NCBI RefSeq assembly: GCF_964355755.1
Contig: NC_092673.1
Coordinates: 15,319,001-15,383,000, forward strand
Source of the DNA: Antedon mediterranea
Lineage: Eukaryota > Echinodermata > Crinoidea > Comatulida > Antedonidae
Length of the DNA stretch: 64,000 nucleotides
Direction: 5' to 3'
Position numbers and translations under genes: made by a program. Positions 1 through 11,263 of this stretch are shown piece by piece; position 1 is the stretch's first letter, and the number at the start of each line of letters is the position of its first letter. The notes under the pieces are model-generated. The model was not told the origin of the DNA and did not search any database. It saw only the letters and a list, made by a program, of their open reading frames with translations.

Positions 1-1920
1 TGCACTTTTTAAAAGTCAAGTTCAAATATCAATTGAAATCGACCAAGGATCATACGCTTCAATGGTTTGACCTTTGTTCAGTTATAACAGCAGTGCTGCG
101 GCTGGAATGAAAGAAATCCTACACATGGTTTTTAGATATAAAAAAACTTTATTAGACTATTTTTTGTTGCTTTAAGCAAGTGGTTTGTAACTATTCTTTC
201 TTTTTACGTAGTGTCATCAGCGAACAGTTTTATTTATTTTTAAATATAAAAAAATATCAAGTACAGGTATAAGTATGTCACGCCATGTATTTTTGCAAAA
301 AAGCTGAACATTTATTAAAATAAAAAACAAAACATTAAAAATGTAATGCCAATGGTATGGTTTATTTATAAACTTGAAAGGCATTGTATTGTTCAGTGTA
401 TGCATTCTTTTATATTAGAGGGCGCTATATAAGAAGACGTGGTAAATCAGATTGATTTTAAATCGACTTGTGAAAGTTTAGATCGATTTTTCAGTACAGT
501 ATTTACATCAATGAATAATACTGCCAGTAACAGAACATTATTCAGAGGGAAGTTTAATTGTAAATTTGTTTTGGTTTTAAATACATATGTCTAAAAACAA
601 TGAATGTTGATATTAATAAAGTCTAACAAGTTTATTTGTACTCAATCATTTTCCTACCATGAAAGTGAATATGATCATCCTATAAGAGAAAAAAAGAAAG
701 AACATCAACAAATCAAGCATCTTACTACACTCAAGCATCCAATGCCCTCTCCTCTGCTTGAACTTTATTCAAACGTCCCCAGTGTAGTACCATTAAGAAA
801 AATAAAACTAAACAAGAAATATTTCTTACAAAAAAACCGCTCCAATTTTTTATGTTAATTAATTGTTCATTCTTTATTAAAGGATGAGTTTTTTTAATTG
901 ATATTCTTATTTAATAATTAAAACAGCCAAAACGAAAACATTGTTTATTAAACAGGTCTTTATTTTATGTTTCAGTCTTGTCCAACACAAGTCCTCCTTC
1001 AAAGGGATCAAGCCTTTTTCAATGTTACTTTGTCATATTATGTATCTCCTTTATTTTTTACTATGTCATTGAAAATAAATAAATGCACGAAAAAAAAGAA
1101 GACTGCTGTCTGCATACATCTCATAGACTCTCTTCTCCCAGACGTGCTTTGGGGTTTGCCCATTTTTTTCTAATGAAATTAATAAAAATGAGTGAAAACA
1201 ATGTCATAGTTCATTTTCGTTGGTTAGTAAAAGGATTTGATAACCTAAACCTTAAAAACGTAGGCCCAGCCCTTTATGCAGTTTTTTTTAGCTATTATGC
1301 AAATGAAACTCAGAGGGGGCGGGGGGACACCTGGAAATTATTTTTTTAGCACGTGAATGATCATGAGCTCCTTCTATAGCCTGGCCTCCCACTAGGGATA
1401 GCATAACTAGGCTCTAACCTACGTTTTCTTGTAATCGTAACAACCACACCCAATACAAAAACCACAATTTATAATAAGCATTGAATAATATCTAATGAAA
1501 AATAGATTTTACTAGGCTGTAGATAATAGTTTAGTAGGCCAAACAATAATCGCCCTCTATAGTTCTAATTCTATTAAGGAAAATGTCGTCCTCTATAGTT
1601 CCAATCTTAAAATGTCTTAGTTGTGATTGGCTTATTTTTTGTGAATATTCCATTTTGTTTGTAGTAAGTAATAACTTAATACAATATTTCACTATAAAAG
1701 AAAAAGCTGAAACGATTAAGAAATGTATTTCTTCATTTGTTTTTCTTTAAAATGCACAAAATACGCTGACCATTTATCTTTTACTTAAGACAGTCAGTCC
1801 TTTATCCATGTTTAATAACCCCATCGAAATAATACAGCAGACCAAATTTAATCACGCCCCCACAAAAAATTCTTACAAAAAACTGTCCTATACACAAAAC
1901 AAGCAACCCGTTTTCAGTGA
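1..1920. other. No gene recognised, window start
   Basis: AT-rich sequence with no exon I can assign to a family. Short open frames at 604-858 and 967-1349 have low-complexity composition and overlap each other. A splice-acceptor-like pyrimidine tract ends at 975 and is followed by a short open stretch and an AATAAA-type signal near 1073, so the end of an unknown plus-strand transcript is possible but weak. Confidence 0.4.

Positions 1921-1994
<74 letters not shown>
1921..1994 (+). tRNA. tRNA-Asn (anticodon GTT)
   Basis: This 74-nt cloverleaf decodes AAC/AAT. The 7-bp acceptor stem pairs 1921-1927 with 1987-1993, including one G-U pair, and is followed by the discriminator G at 1994. The A box (GTGGCGCAATCGG) and the B box (GGTTCAAGCCC) are both intact, so an internal RNA polymerase III promoter is present. 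The anticodon loop reads CTGTTAA, giving anticodon GTT. There is no intron. CCA is not encoded, as expected for a eukaryotic nuclear tRNA gene. The clean stems and loops argue against a tRNA-derived SINE head. Confidence 0.97.
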
Positions 1995-1995
<1 letters not shown>

Positions 1996-2526
1996 AGCTT
2001 TTCCTTTTCTTCAGCCTTTCAATTTATTTTTGTTATTCATTTTTACATTCTTAATACTCTCCGATAGGTTTAAGGGCTTTTTTTATATTTTTTAATTAAA
2101 TTTCAATTCCAACAATAAATAAAACAAAATAAACTACTGTATAAACTAAAAAAGGGTTTTGTCACTGTTTATTAAATTTAATGAAAATTTTCCTTATTCC
2201 GTCAAAACTTTGGGTATTCTTTTTGAGTATTAATCAGAAAAGCTTGCATAAATTACTTTTTACCATTAAAATATAACTTTTGTTGACCAGAAAGGTTACC
2301 CAAGAGTTAATCTACCTTCGAAATGTAGTGGTCTTGATCAATCAATCAGATTTATATAGCGCCAGTATCCATAATAATGTCTAAAAAAATGATTTATATG
2401 ACTAAACAGTTGATAATTTATAAACACATGGTATATACATACAGTGAACCACTAACAACATGTGCGTAGATAACAGGCTGATGTTCTCAATTGGTTAATC
2501 ACCGTATAAAGGTACAGTAATATTGG
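1995..2526. other. Spacer with SINE-tail fragment
   Basis: No gene seen. Positions 2349-2363 carry the ATTTATATAGCGCC motif that ends the SINEs at 35050 and 57650 in this window. TTTATT at 2168-2173 reads AATAAA on the minus strand and is a candidate poly(A) signal for TRNT1, about 355 nt past its stop codon. Confidence 0.5.
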
Positions 2527-5500
2527 TTACGAGGGGCCTGGTAACATGTTTATAAGTTCATTTTTATCTAGTTTGTAGTTACTCTTGATCCATTTCATTT
2601 TCATACTTTCCAGTAATTTTCCAAATTCTTTTCCTCGAGGAACACCAGCAGCTATTAAATCTTTTCCTGAAACTGGGAAAACAGGAATTTCCCAGCTCTT
2701 TATGGCATCAATGTTCACATGCTCGCCTCTGTATTTGAACATTTCGCAAACATGGCTAACAATATTTTTCTCTTTACCACCATTCTGAAAAAAGATAAAT
2801 AAATATTTTAGATACAAGAGACCGCTTGGATGAGTTTGAATGACCCATCTCTTGTTATTGGTTAAAATTGTATGTCTGCATCTTTATATTGATTGTGCCA
2901 TTTTGTGGATTATATATCTCCATATTTATTTGAATAAATGCCCAAGGGCGTTTATTGTTCAGGAGGATTTTTAGGAGGGCATTTATTTGAGGGAGGTGTT
3001 TATTCGAGGGATGAGTTTATTTTTTTGGGTGTAATTTGGTAACATATATAATCAAATAAATACCCCCTAGATATGAAATAATACAACACAAATAATATCG
3101 ATAAGTGATAGTAAATACACAAATAATATCGATAAGTGATAGTAAAAATTGTATCAAAGTGCTTGGTAAATTGTAGATTATGTCAATCAATGAATTCTGC
3201 TACAAATAGAAATGTGTTATAATACAATATTGTGTATATATGCATGTGGCGGGGCATTTATTCGAGGAAATAAATAAAGGCCTCGGCAGTTTATTCAAGG
3301 GGTTGTTTATTCAAAATGATGTTCTATGGGGGGTGTTTATTCGAGAAGGGTGTTTATTTAAAGCGGGGGTGTTTATTTGAATAAAATGGTGTATGCTATG
3401 TAAAAGTATACAAGAATTTTAAAACAAAATAATGAAGTAATGTATGCAACTCACAGCAACAATAACATCTTGGCAATATTTGAGTGGACATTCACTTTCT
3501 ATTTTTTTGCGGTGGTTTAAAATAAACATGCCCAGTTTTCTTTCTTCTAAAGAAATCTTGAGTCTTTCAATAATGTTGAGAATGTCTTGCTCGTTATCAA
3601 GAAGTGCAGACAAGATGGTCATAGGTTTTGGTTCAAGCTTGTGACTTCGTTCATAGACAACTCTCATACAATCCAGATTACCATTCACGGGCAAACCTTT
3701 AAAAGAATTTGTCGATTCAATCAACCCTCAAGCCCTTACCAGACACTCTTTGGGCTGGCAAAACATTTCTAAAGTTTTCTCAAATGTTTGAATGTATTAT
3801 AAAGATTGAGAAGTTCAATGATATAATAAAAGTATAGTTTCTTGTTTTGAAGAATTTGAGGAAAGCATTTATATTTTACTCAATCTTATATAATTATCCA
3901 TTCACTCCCGTGTTTAGGGTTTTATATTAAACATTATACTCTAGGCCTTTATATCTTATAAAAGTAGTCATAATTTAATTTTTTCCACAATGTTGTATAA
4001 TATTTTCTCTTCTCATAAACTAACTAAATAAAATTACAGTATAAGACCATGGACCTAATATAATGGGTCCTTGAATTGTATCTGAAATTTAGTGAACTCT
4101 TGATCTCTCTTAAAATTGCACAGTTCTTGTAATAAGATGTTGAGCCATGCTAAAAGCTAAAGGTATTACCATCCTCAAGCTTACATTGAAACTGAGATTG
4201 AAATTCGAATTAGGCCCTTTATGTACACATGGCAACCATCAGTGCACCACCTACCAGATTAGTACACCGAGAAACAATACCCTACTCTTTTCGAATAGTG
4301 CTACCAAAATCAATACCATATTATTATGCTTACCAATGAATTCAGGCAAGCCTAATTCGTACATACACTTGACAATATGGGCAGCATGAAAACCCACTAG
4401 AATCTTATTTAGCTCCATCCATATTCTCTCTCCTGAGATGTTCGCAAGGCCTGATGCATTCTCTCTAATAGCTTGTAAGGTCTGTGGACAATGAACATCT
4501 GTGTGTGAAATACGTCCAAAGAATCTATAAATAAAAAATCTTTAATAGAATTATTGAAAATATTTTGTGAAAACTGTGCAAACCTTAAAGTATCTTGTAT
4601 TCATTCATCAAAACACAATATCTAAGTTCGGAATAAAAATAGGGCATTGCATGACATTCAACTAAGCAAAAAATCAAATTACACATATTTCAACAGACTG
4701 TTATGGTAGGCTTTTCTCAATTTGCCATTGCCAATTGTCGTTCCAACAGACCTGAAATATCTGAGGATGCGGAGGTAGTCTTCTTGAATCCTCTTGGCAG
4801 GGTCACCGACAAATCTGACGTCACATTTGTCAAGGTGTTCTCTCCCATTAAAGTAGTCATACAGGGTTCCATCAAATCCTGAAATGAAACAATAACACAA
4901 AATAATTGAAAGAAAGAAAGAAAAAATATTAAAGAAAGTATGAATATGCTTTTGCCTAAATGCCAATTTACACAGACGAGCAGTAACTGAAATAGAAATA
5001 TAGAGTACACAATGCTTAGGATAGATACAGATTCTACATGGGACAAGCACCATGGTTTCTCGCTTTACCGTTACCGCTTGTCTGTGTAAATTATTAGTAA
5101 GACACTGTTTTTGCAGTTACATGTATTAACTTACTGTATATTGCTTTATTAGTTTTAAAAGCATATGGAATGGAATAATAAAATCACGTTTGAACACACA
5201 AACCTAGAAACATGGAGTTAATAATAAAATCACATTTGAAAACACAAACCTAGAAACATGGAGTTAATAATAAAATCATGTTTGAACACACAAACCTAGA
5301 AACATGGAGTTAATAATAAAATCACGTTTGAACACACAAACCTAGAAACATGGAGTTAATAATAAAATCATGTTTGAACACACAAACCTAGAAACATGGA
5401 GTTAATAATAAAATCATGTTTGAACACACAAACCTAGAAACATGGAGTTAATAATAAAATCATGTTTGAACACACAAACCTAGAAACATGGAGTTAATAA

Positions 5501-6731
5501 TAAAATCACGTTTGAACACACAAACCTAGAAACATGGAGTTAATAATAAAATCACATTTGAACACACAAACCTAGAAACATGGAGTTAATAATAAAATCA
5601 CGTTTGAACACACAAACCTAGAAACATGGAGTTAATAGTAAGATCACGTCTCTCAGCATCAATCACCCAGTCCTTAGTAAACTCTACTTCCGCATGTCTG
5701 CCGTCTGTCACTTTGTCAATACGCAACGTTGTAACTTCAAAATTCTCGTCATTTATTCTGGCTGTGATTGTCCCATGTTTTTCTCCTCTTGTGTTGATCA
5801 TTCGAATGTTTTCTTTATTAAACATTTCCTTCATTTCAGAGGGTGTAGCTGTTGTTGCAAAATCAATGTCATTTGGAATCTTCTGCAAAAATAAATTTGT
5901 TTATATATTAAGTTAATGACAGATCATCAAACCACCGAAAGAGGGTTGTGGCAAATGTAGTATTCAATTAGGAACTACAATTTGTTGTATTCGATTGGGA
6001 ACTTTCGTTGTCAACGTAAAGATTCGTTGAGTACTTTTTGTATTCAAATTGTAAATTTGTGCTCAACAGAAACTCATTTGAATAGAAAACGTTGACAACG
6101 AAAGCTTTTTCGTTAAGAACAATCTCAACGTTCAAAATACTCCGTTAAAGAAGTACTCAACGGAAAAACTACTCAACGGTCCACTCAAATACGACAATTG
6201 TAAATGAAATGTGCTCAACAGAAAATCATTCGCATAGAAAAGGTTGAAAATGCAAGCTTTTTCGTTGAGAACAGTCTCAATGCTCAAAACACTCCGTTAA
6301 ATAAGTACTCAACGGAAAACCTATACTTAACAGTAAAATTCCCAATCAAATACGACAATTGATTAGCTTTCGCAATGTAAACCCAAATGAATTGCATAAC
6401 AGATGATGATATTAAAGATATTTATTGTCCCCATAATAACAATTAGAATATTTATTCAAATGTATATTTAGTGAAAAATGACCAACAACATGTACTATTG
6501 TCTTACTCTCTTGATCAAATCTCTGACGGCCCCTCCAGCAATGCGGATCTCGTATTTGTACTGTGTAAATACGTCATGCAACTTTATCATCCCTGGGCTG
6601 AAGATTCCACGGAATTCTGCAGAATCCAACTTCATCACATTACTTTTATTGTGTACACTAGAACAAATTATTAATCGGCAATATCTTCCTGATTGTAACA
6701 GTGCTGCAATGGGTCTATGACTCAAATTCAT
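2527..6731 (-). CDS. TRNT1: CCA tRNA nucleotidyltransferase 1 (TRNT1), 6 exons, one-base frameshift in exon 4
   Basis: This enzyme adds CCA to the 3' ends of nuclear and mitochondrial tRNAs. Coding exons on the minus strand are 6731-6507, 5882-5618, 4878-4752, 4523-4334, 3696-3455 and 2784-2527. Exon 1 holds a basic, hydroxylated leader suited to mitochondrial import, then the GGAVRD nucleotidyltransferase motif (residues 66-71). The second Met (33, MKLDSAEF) could start a cytosolic form. Exon 2 has the metal-binding DID (80/82) and RRDLTINSM. Exon 3 has the [10 protein letters not shown] motif. Exons 4-6 carry the helical tRNA-binding body, including [13 protein letters not shown] and PVSGKDL. 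All junctions are GT-AG and phases agree except inside exon 4. There the frame slips by one base near 4497-4502; restoring one A in a short A run would give 435 codons, close to the human 434. This is either an assembly or sequencing indel, a polymorphism, or real damage. The otherwise perfect gene favours an artefact or a recent change. Confidence 0.93.
2924..3386. repeat. Interspersed repeat with TTTATTCGA motifs
   Basis: It lies in the TRNT1 intron between exons 5 and 6. The motif GTTTATTCGAGGG and variants recur many times, and the family is also found at 13858-14232, 18175-18420, 18745-18890 and 37495-37545. Ends resemble inverted copies of TTTATTCGAATAAATGCCCC, which suggests a non-autonomous DNA element. 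Superfamily unknown. Confidence 0.6.
4963..5093. mobile_element. MITE with terminal inverted repeats, copy 1
   Basis: A 131-bp element in TRNT1 intron 3. Its ends are inverted copies of AATTTACACAGACGAG; the right end reads GTCTGTGTAAATT. A longer copy is at 56743-56902 inside the sulfotransferase gene, and both share GATAGATACAGATTCTAC internally. No coding capacity. Confidence 0.75.
5174..5645 (-). repeat. 46-bp minisatellite made of TRNT1 splice-donor copies
   Basis: Ten copies in exact 46-bp register, with the CTAG core at 5204, 5250, 5296 and so on to 5618. The copy at 5618 is the real end of TRNT1 exon 2 plus its 5' splice site (minus strand TTTCTAG|GTTTGTG). The other nine lie in the following intron and repeat about 27 nt of exon end plus about 19 nt of intron start. 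Divergence is a few bases per unit, so expansion looks recent. In every unit, reading on past the donor meets a stop after five codons. Confidence 0.96.
5980..6362. mobile_element. MITE-like element with inverted ends and internal duplication
   Basis: It lies in TRNT1 intron 1. The left end TTGTATTCGATTGGGAA and the right end TTCCCAATCAAATACGACAA are inverted copies. Inside, a segment of about 145 bp with GTGCTCAACAGAAA and ACTCCGTTAAA occurs twice (from about 6059 and 6208). Confidence 0.65.
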
Positions 6732-7450
6732 TAGCCTAGATTGAGTTGGTAGAACCTGGACCTGGTCTTGGTATTATAGAATCTGAATTCAGCAGCTTGG
6801 AAAGTCTGAGAAGAAAATAATAATTTAGTATATACATAAATACCCTTTTTACTACTATTATTCTAAACTTAGATGTTTGTAGGCCAGCCTGAAACACAGA
6901 CACAGAGCAGAGAGAGTGCCATAACAGGGAAATTCCCGTCATCTTCATTCATTTAAATTACCAGGCTACCTAGCTCTAGCTGGTTCTAGTAAATGCAATG
7001 GTCCAATTGTTATGTATTATACACTAGGTAATATAATATTATTAGGTCTACCTTGAAAATTACACGACAATTACATCATTTAGTTGCAAATTTTCCTTAG
7101 ACAAGTACTAGTAGTAGTAGTAGTATAACAGTACATTACTAATACTATCCATGTGTGTGTGTTTTGTTTTGCACTTTTGTTAATGGTATTAGCGCCCTCA
7201 GTTGCAACAATCCACAAGCTCATAACAAAAACAAACCACCAAATAAAAAATAGGAAAGCTGCTGAGATCGAAAAGGTAAAATTTACCCTGAACAAACTAG
7301 GCATAAAGCATTATATTATAGTATACTCATAGTATTACTAGGCCTAGGGAATCCGGCCTAGGCCTAGGCTAGTATGTTTCCAAGTAGGCTTGTCCTCTGA
7401 CAATATGCCTAACTAGTTAGACACTCAGCAGGCTAGGCCTAGCTAGAGGC

Positions 7451-7483
7451 AGGGAGTTGTTATCACTATTAACAACTCCCTGC
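7451..7483. repeat. Short perfect hairpin
   Basis: CAGGGAGTTGTT and its reverse complement AACAACTCCCTG flank a 9-base loop. Related CTCCCTG palindromes occur near 22810-22905, 30878 and 38071. Confidence 0.6.
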
Positions 7484-7504
7484 TAGAGGCTAGAGTATAT
7501 AGGC

Positions 7505-7640
7505 CTAGGCCTAGTAGGTTATCAGACGATCGGGACCACGGACGATCGAGCCCAAATCGTGAGACGATCGGGCCCATCAAGTGTGAAAGACGATCAGGAC
7601 CAGAGACGATCGGGCCCAATGAATAAGACGGGCCCAAAAC
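7505..7640. repeat. Cluster of GACGATCGGGCCCAA motifs, copy 1
   Basis: About six spaced copies of a 15-base core with the self-complementary centres CGATCG and GGGCCC, spaced 15-30 bp apart. Further clusters lie at 9665-9800 and, in reverse orientation, at 46530-46640. The family is not one I recognise. Confidence 0.7.
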
Positions 7641-7764
7641 ATTCTCGGAAAATTTAAAAAAATTAATATTCAATTTAAAGTCAGAAAAATATGCATTACC
7701 GAATTAGGTTTCACGCAGCGGCATGTGCTAATTAATTTTGTCGCGAGAGAGAAGTAAAGTTATA

Positions 7765-8518
7765 CGCCGTGGTTAGGATTCCGGCACCGGAACTCAACTG
7801 CCCACCGTTAGAGAATCCGACACGCTATTGCGCATGCCCAGAGCTCTGGGAAGTGAATTATAGCTTGCACTAAATAGTGCCACACCACACGGAGAGTCGG
7901 AGTGTTACAGGGATTTACTGTAGCCTAGATAGTCGTTGCGCGAGCGAGAGAGCGATGGATGAAACTTGGCCTATGCCATACATGAATTAATAATTAAAAT
8001 ATGACTACGCCACGCGTTAAAATAATTATAATGATATTAATAAGTATCAGTATCTATCTAAGAATCGTAATGCTGTTTTTAGCGTTGCGACCCTGACTTT
8101 CCGAACAGTTTTTTCACATCCACGCGGTGGCTGCCGTCAACAAATCAACTTGTGATTGCATGTTGTATATGTACAGTATAATGCGTTATGAAAAATCATA
8201 AAACTAGTCATGTAATTATATAATTCATAATGATATGAATTTTATATATGAATGAAGCAACCACTTTTTAATTACAAAATAATTACTATAGGCCCACTGG
8301 TCACGTAGTCTAACTGGTAGCCCTAGCCTAGATTAGTGGATCCCATATTAGTAGGCATCTAGGCTAGTTCGCCGTGTGGCGCAGCTAGCTATGAAATAAT
8401 CCATCGCTGTTGATAAGTATAGAGTCGCCGATTACCTCGCTCTGGGCATGCGCAATAGCGTGTCGGATTCCCTAACGCTGGGCAGTTGAGTTCCGGTGCC
8501 GGAATCCTAACCACGGCG
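7765..8518. mobile_element. Non-autonomous DNA transposon, hAT-like, 754 bp
   Basis: Terminal inverted repeats of about 79 bp (7765-7843 and 8440-8518) begin CGCCGTGGTTAGGATTCCGG. The flanks AAGTTATA (7757-7764) and AAGTTCTA (8519-8526) match at 7 of 8 bases, a likely 8-bp target-site duplication as made by hAT elements. The interior of about 600 bp has no coding frame. Confidence 0.8.
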
Positions 8519-8544
8519 AAGTTCTATCACACTGTAGCCTATTA

Positions 8545-9311
8545 GGCGCTACTGCAGTTTCGCACCACACTGTTAAATCTTCGATTTATCACTTAATTTT
8601 TTTCTCACACCCACATCATACAATTTCAGGCCATTATGTAACATGTTTCCATGATTTAGCCACCGTTATATTTACCTTTATCACAATAAAAAATGCCTTT
8701 CAAAACAGCTCCATTTCCGCGAATACCTCGATCGAACTGTGGCCATTTTAGAATCAGAAAATTGCCAGAAATCAATGTATGTTTTATTTTCTGTTTTATT
8801 TTTAAACTGCAAAGAGTGGTTTTTATAAAGAACCAGCTAGCTGTACATATCAAAACGGCGACGATATGAGTCTGTACATAAAACATTGATAGGACCTATT
8901 ATTAATATGAATAATAATACTAATATTAATAATAAAATATTAATTAAACCTCTCTTTCGCCAGCTGAAAATATTTCTTGCCTTTCAAAACTAAATAGGCC
9001 TAGACCTATATATGTGTAATCGGATTTTATAACACTGGCCTCTATAGTTTCTACATTTTTTGGGGAAAATGAAGCATACATTCTGGCAATTAAGTGATAA
9101 ATATAAGATGGCGAACATTTCGCAGTGTGTTGACATCGAGTTCAGTATTGTTTAAAATGTTTTGAAAAGTATTGTTATTTAAAAAAAATTACTTCGTAAG
9201 TGGCCGAATCGTATAAACATGTTACATAATATTATGTTGTGAGTGTGAAAAAGAAAAATTTAGGTGAGAAATCGAAGATATAACGGTGTGGTGCGAAACT
9301 GCAGTAGCGCC
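8545..9311. mobile_element. Non-autonomous DNA transposon, hAT-like, 767 bp
   Basis: Arms beginning GGCGCTACTGCAGTTTCGCA are inverted copies extending more than 100 bp from each end (8545 to about 8670, about 9190 to 9311), with many differences. The flanks GCCTATTA (8537-8544) and GTCTATTA (9312-9319) differ at one base, fitting an 8-bp duplication. It sits 26 bp from the previous element. Confidence 0.8.
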
Positions 9312-9322
9312 GTCTATTATAT

Positions 9323-9416
9323 GAGTGTCTCGAAAACAGAGACCTCGAAAACAGAGACCCGAGACCCAGGGTCTCTGTTTTCGAGAAAATCTCGAAAACA
9401 GTTTTCGAGACACCCC
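9323..9416. mobile_element. Foldback MITE with perfect 9-bp target duplication
   Basis: A 94-bp element built from alternating GTCTCGAAAACAGAGAC and its complement, so it can fold into hairpins. It is bounded by a perfect direct repeat CTATTATAT (9314-9322 and 9417-9425). A 9-bp duplication is typical of Mutator-like (MULE) elements. Its target overlaps the right target duplication of the neighbouring hAT-like element. Confidence 0.8.
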
Positions 9417-9664
9417 CTATTATATAGGCCTAGGATAGGCCTAGAGCAAAAATTAAATACGGAAATACATACAACACAAGAATATTAACAATCAAATCAA
9501 TCACATTTATTCATAAATCGAGAGTATTTGGTAAGAAATTCTTAAAACCAGTAGTTTTAATTAGGGGAAAATTATGATAAAATCAGAAAAATCTAATTAA
9601 CCTTTTTAATTAAAATCTTAATTTACGCAAGAAAAGCATATGGCACATTATTTTATATAACACA

Positions 9665-9800
9665 AAAGCTAATCGGGCCCAATGCTAAGACGATCGGGCC
9701 CAACATGGTTCTGAAAATACTGGACGATCGGACCAACTGATAAGACGATCGGGCCCAACACATAAGACGATCGGGACCACAAAATGTGGGCCCGATCATC
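9665..9800. repeat. Cluster of GACGATCGGGCCCAA motifs, copy 2
   Basis: Five spaced copies (for example at about 9693, 9724, 9743 and 9766) in the same orientation as the cluster at 7505. The two clusters bracket the run of three transposons, so all may belong to one larger nested structure. Confidence 0.65.
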
Positions 9801-10139
9801 TGTTCCCCGAGTATATAGTAGTAGGCGAGCTAACCTTGCTTGGCCTACTAACTAGAGGCGGCGCTGGGATTTGGCATGAATATACTACAGGGACGTCCTC
9901 AAAGCTATAGAGCCGGATTTTTTAATTTCAAACCGGATGCAGCCATATGACGTCTCGAAGATGGTACCATATAGCCATATAAACTATTTGGTAGCGAGGT
10001 TATTGATGTGTATGTGACGTCACATCCCGTCTTACAGCTTCTTTTGCTGTACCCCGAGTATCGCACATTCGTGCTTGTTCTTTCCAGAAACAAGTTAAAA
10101 TCAGTTTAAAACTTTTCATTCGTCACAACGCATCAACAA

Positions 10140-10634
10140 TAGGGAGTTTTCGCAAGAGCACGTAAACGTCAATTTTAACGGATGATGTCTAGCGTAGTTC
10201 AGCCTACAGTTGTGCAACATACTTGTTCTTTTTTTATTTCACGCAACGCATGTGTCGCACATGCAACATACGCTGCTTTCGATTAAACAAATCATGGACA
10301 TGGCATGGGCCTAGATACTACAGTAGGCCTAATTAAGCTTGATTAATCATGCATATTGGCTGATAAATAGGAAAATTTCAATGTACCATTAGTTTTCTTA
10401 ATAATTTTGCAGAAATGTGATGATTCTTCTTCCATGTTTCGATACCCTTCGGTTAACGTTTTTTGTTTTATTCATAATTTTTCAGAAATAAGGTTCTCAA
10501 CGTACAGAGCTATATTTTTCGTAATGCTTGCGTACATGCAGATCTATTTGTTTACAAAGTGGGCGGAGTTTGCATGTTGCATGTAGGGAAATAGCGTTAA
10601 AGTTAACATTATGTGCTGCTGTGAAAACTCCCTA
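10140..10634. mobile_element. MITE flanked by TA, Tc1/mariner-like
   Basis: Ends TAGGGAGTTTTCGCA and, inverted, TGTGAAAACTCCCTA form terminal inverted repeats, and similarity continues inward (GCACGTAAACGT versus GCACATAATGTT). TA at each boundary fits a TA target-site duplication. No transposase frame is present. Confidence 0.7.
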
Positions 10635-11263
10635 CTAAAAACAACAAAACACCACTTATCACGGAGTCTTCAGTTTCGGAAAAAACATAAATCAGTATTT
10701 TGACTGTTTTTTATATTAAAAAATGAATAAAACGTACAATTAAATTAATTAAATATCACAATAACATTATGGTATATTATGTTAGCATGTAATAATTTAT
10801 GTCATAAAAACCTACCGGGCAATACCGGGTAAAGATTAGCATGACCCCTTTCTCAAGCTCCTGTTGCCCTTCAAAGTCTAGTTTGCTAAAAGAATCAAAG
10901 TCCACACAATGATAATGTGATCAATATAAGCTGGTAGGCCAACTAAAAAAGGCTGGTGGTGGGATGAGGCCTGAACATATTAATTATATTTATTAAAATT
11001 AAATATTATACATTAAATGTTTAAAATTGAATGAAGAATACGATAGATATACTGTATTCCATTGACTGTAAATTGTTTTCTTCGTTTAATAATGAATAAT
11101 GAATTCAGCCTAATCATAAAAATACTTAATGTTAATGTTATATGACATACAATAAACTTTATTTGTCAAAAATATAATAATAGCCTTCCTTTGGCAAGAT
11201 AGATATTGAAATACATATAAATTCTTTTAAAATACTGTAATTAAATGTACTGTCTCTTTTCAG

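Noticed and set aside
604-1349. Coding gene at the window start
   Set aside because: Overlapping frames of low complexity, no recognisable domain; kept only as a weak possibility of a transcript end.
5174-5645. CRISPR-like appearance of the 46-bp repeat
   Set aside because: Units abut with no variable spacers, the host is an animal, and the unit derives from the neighbouring exon.
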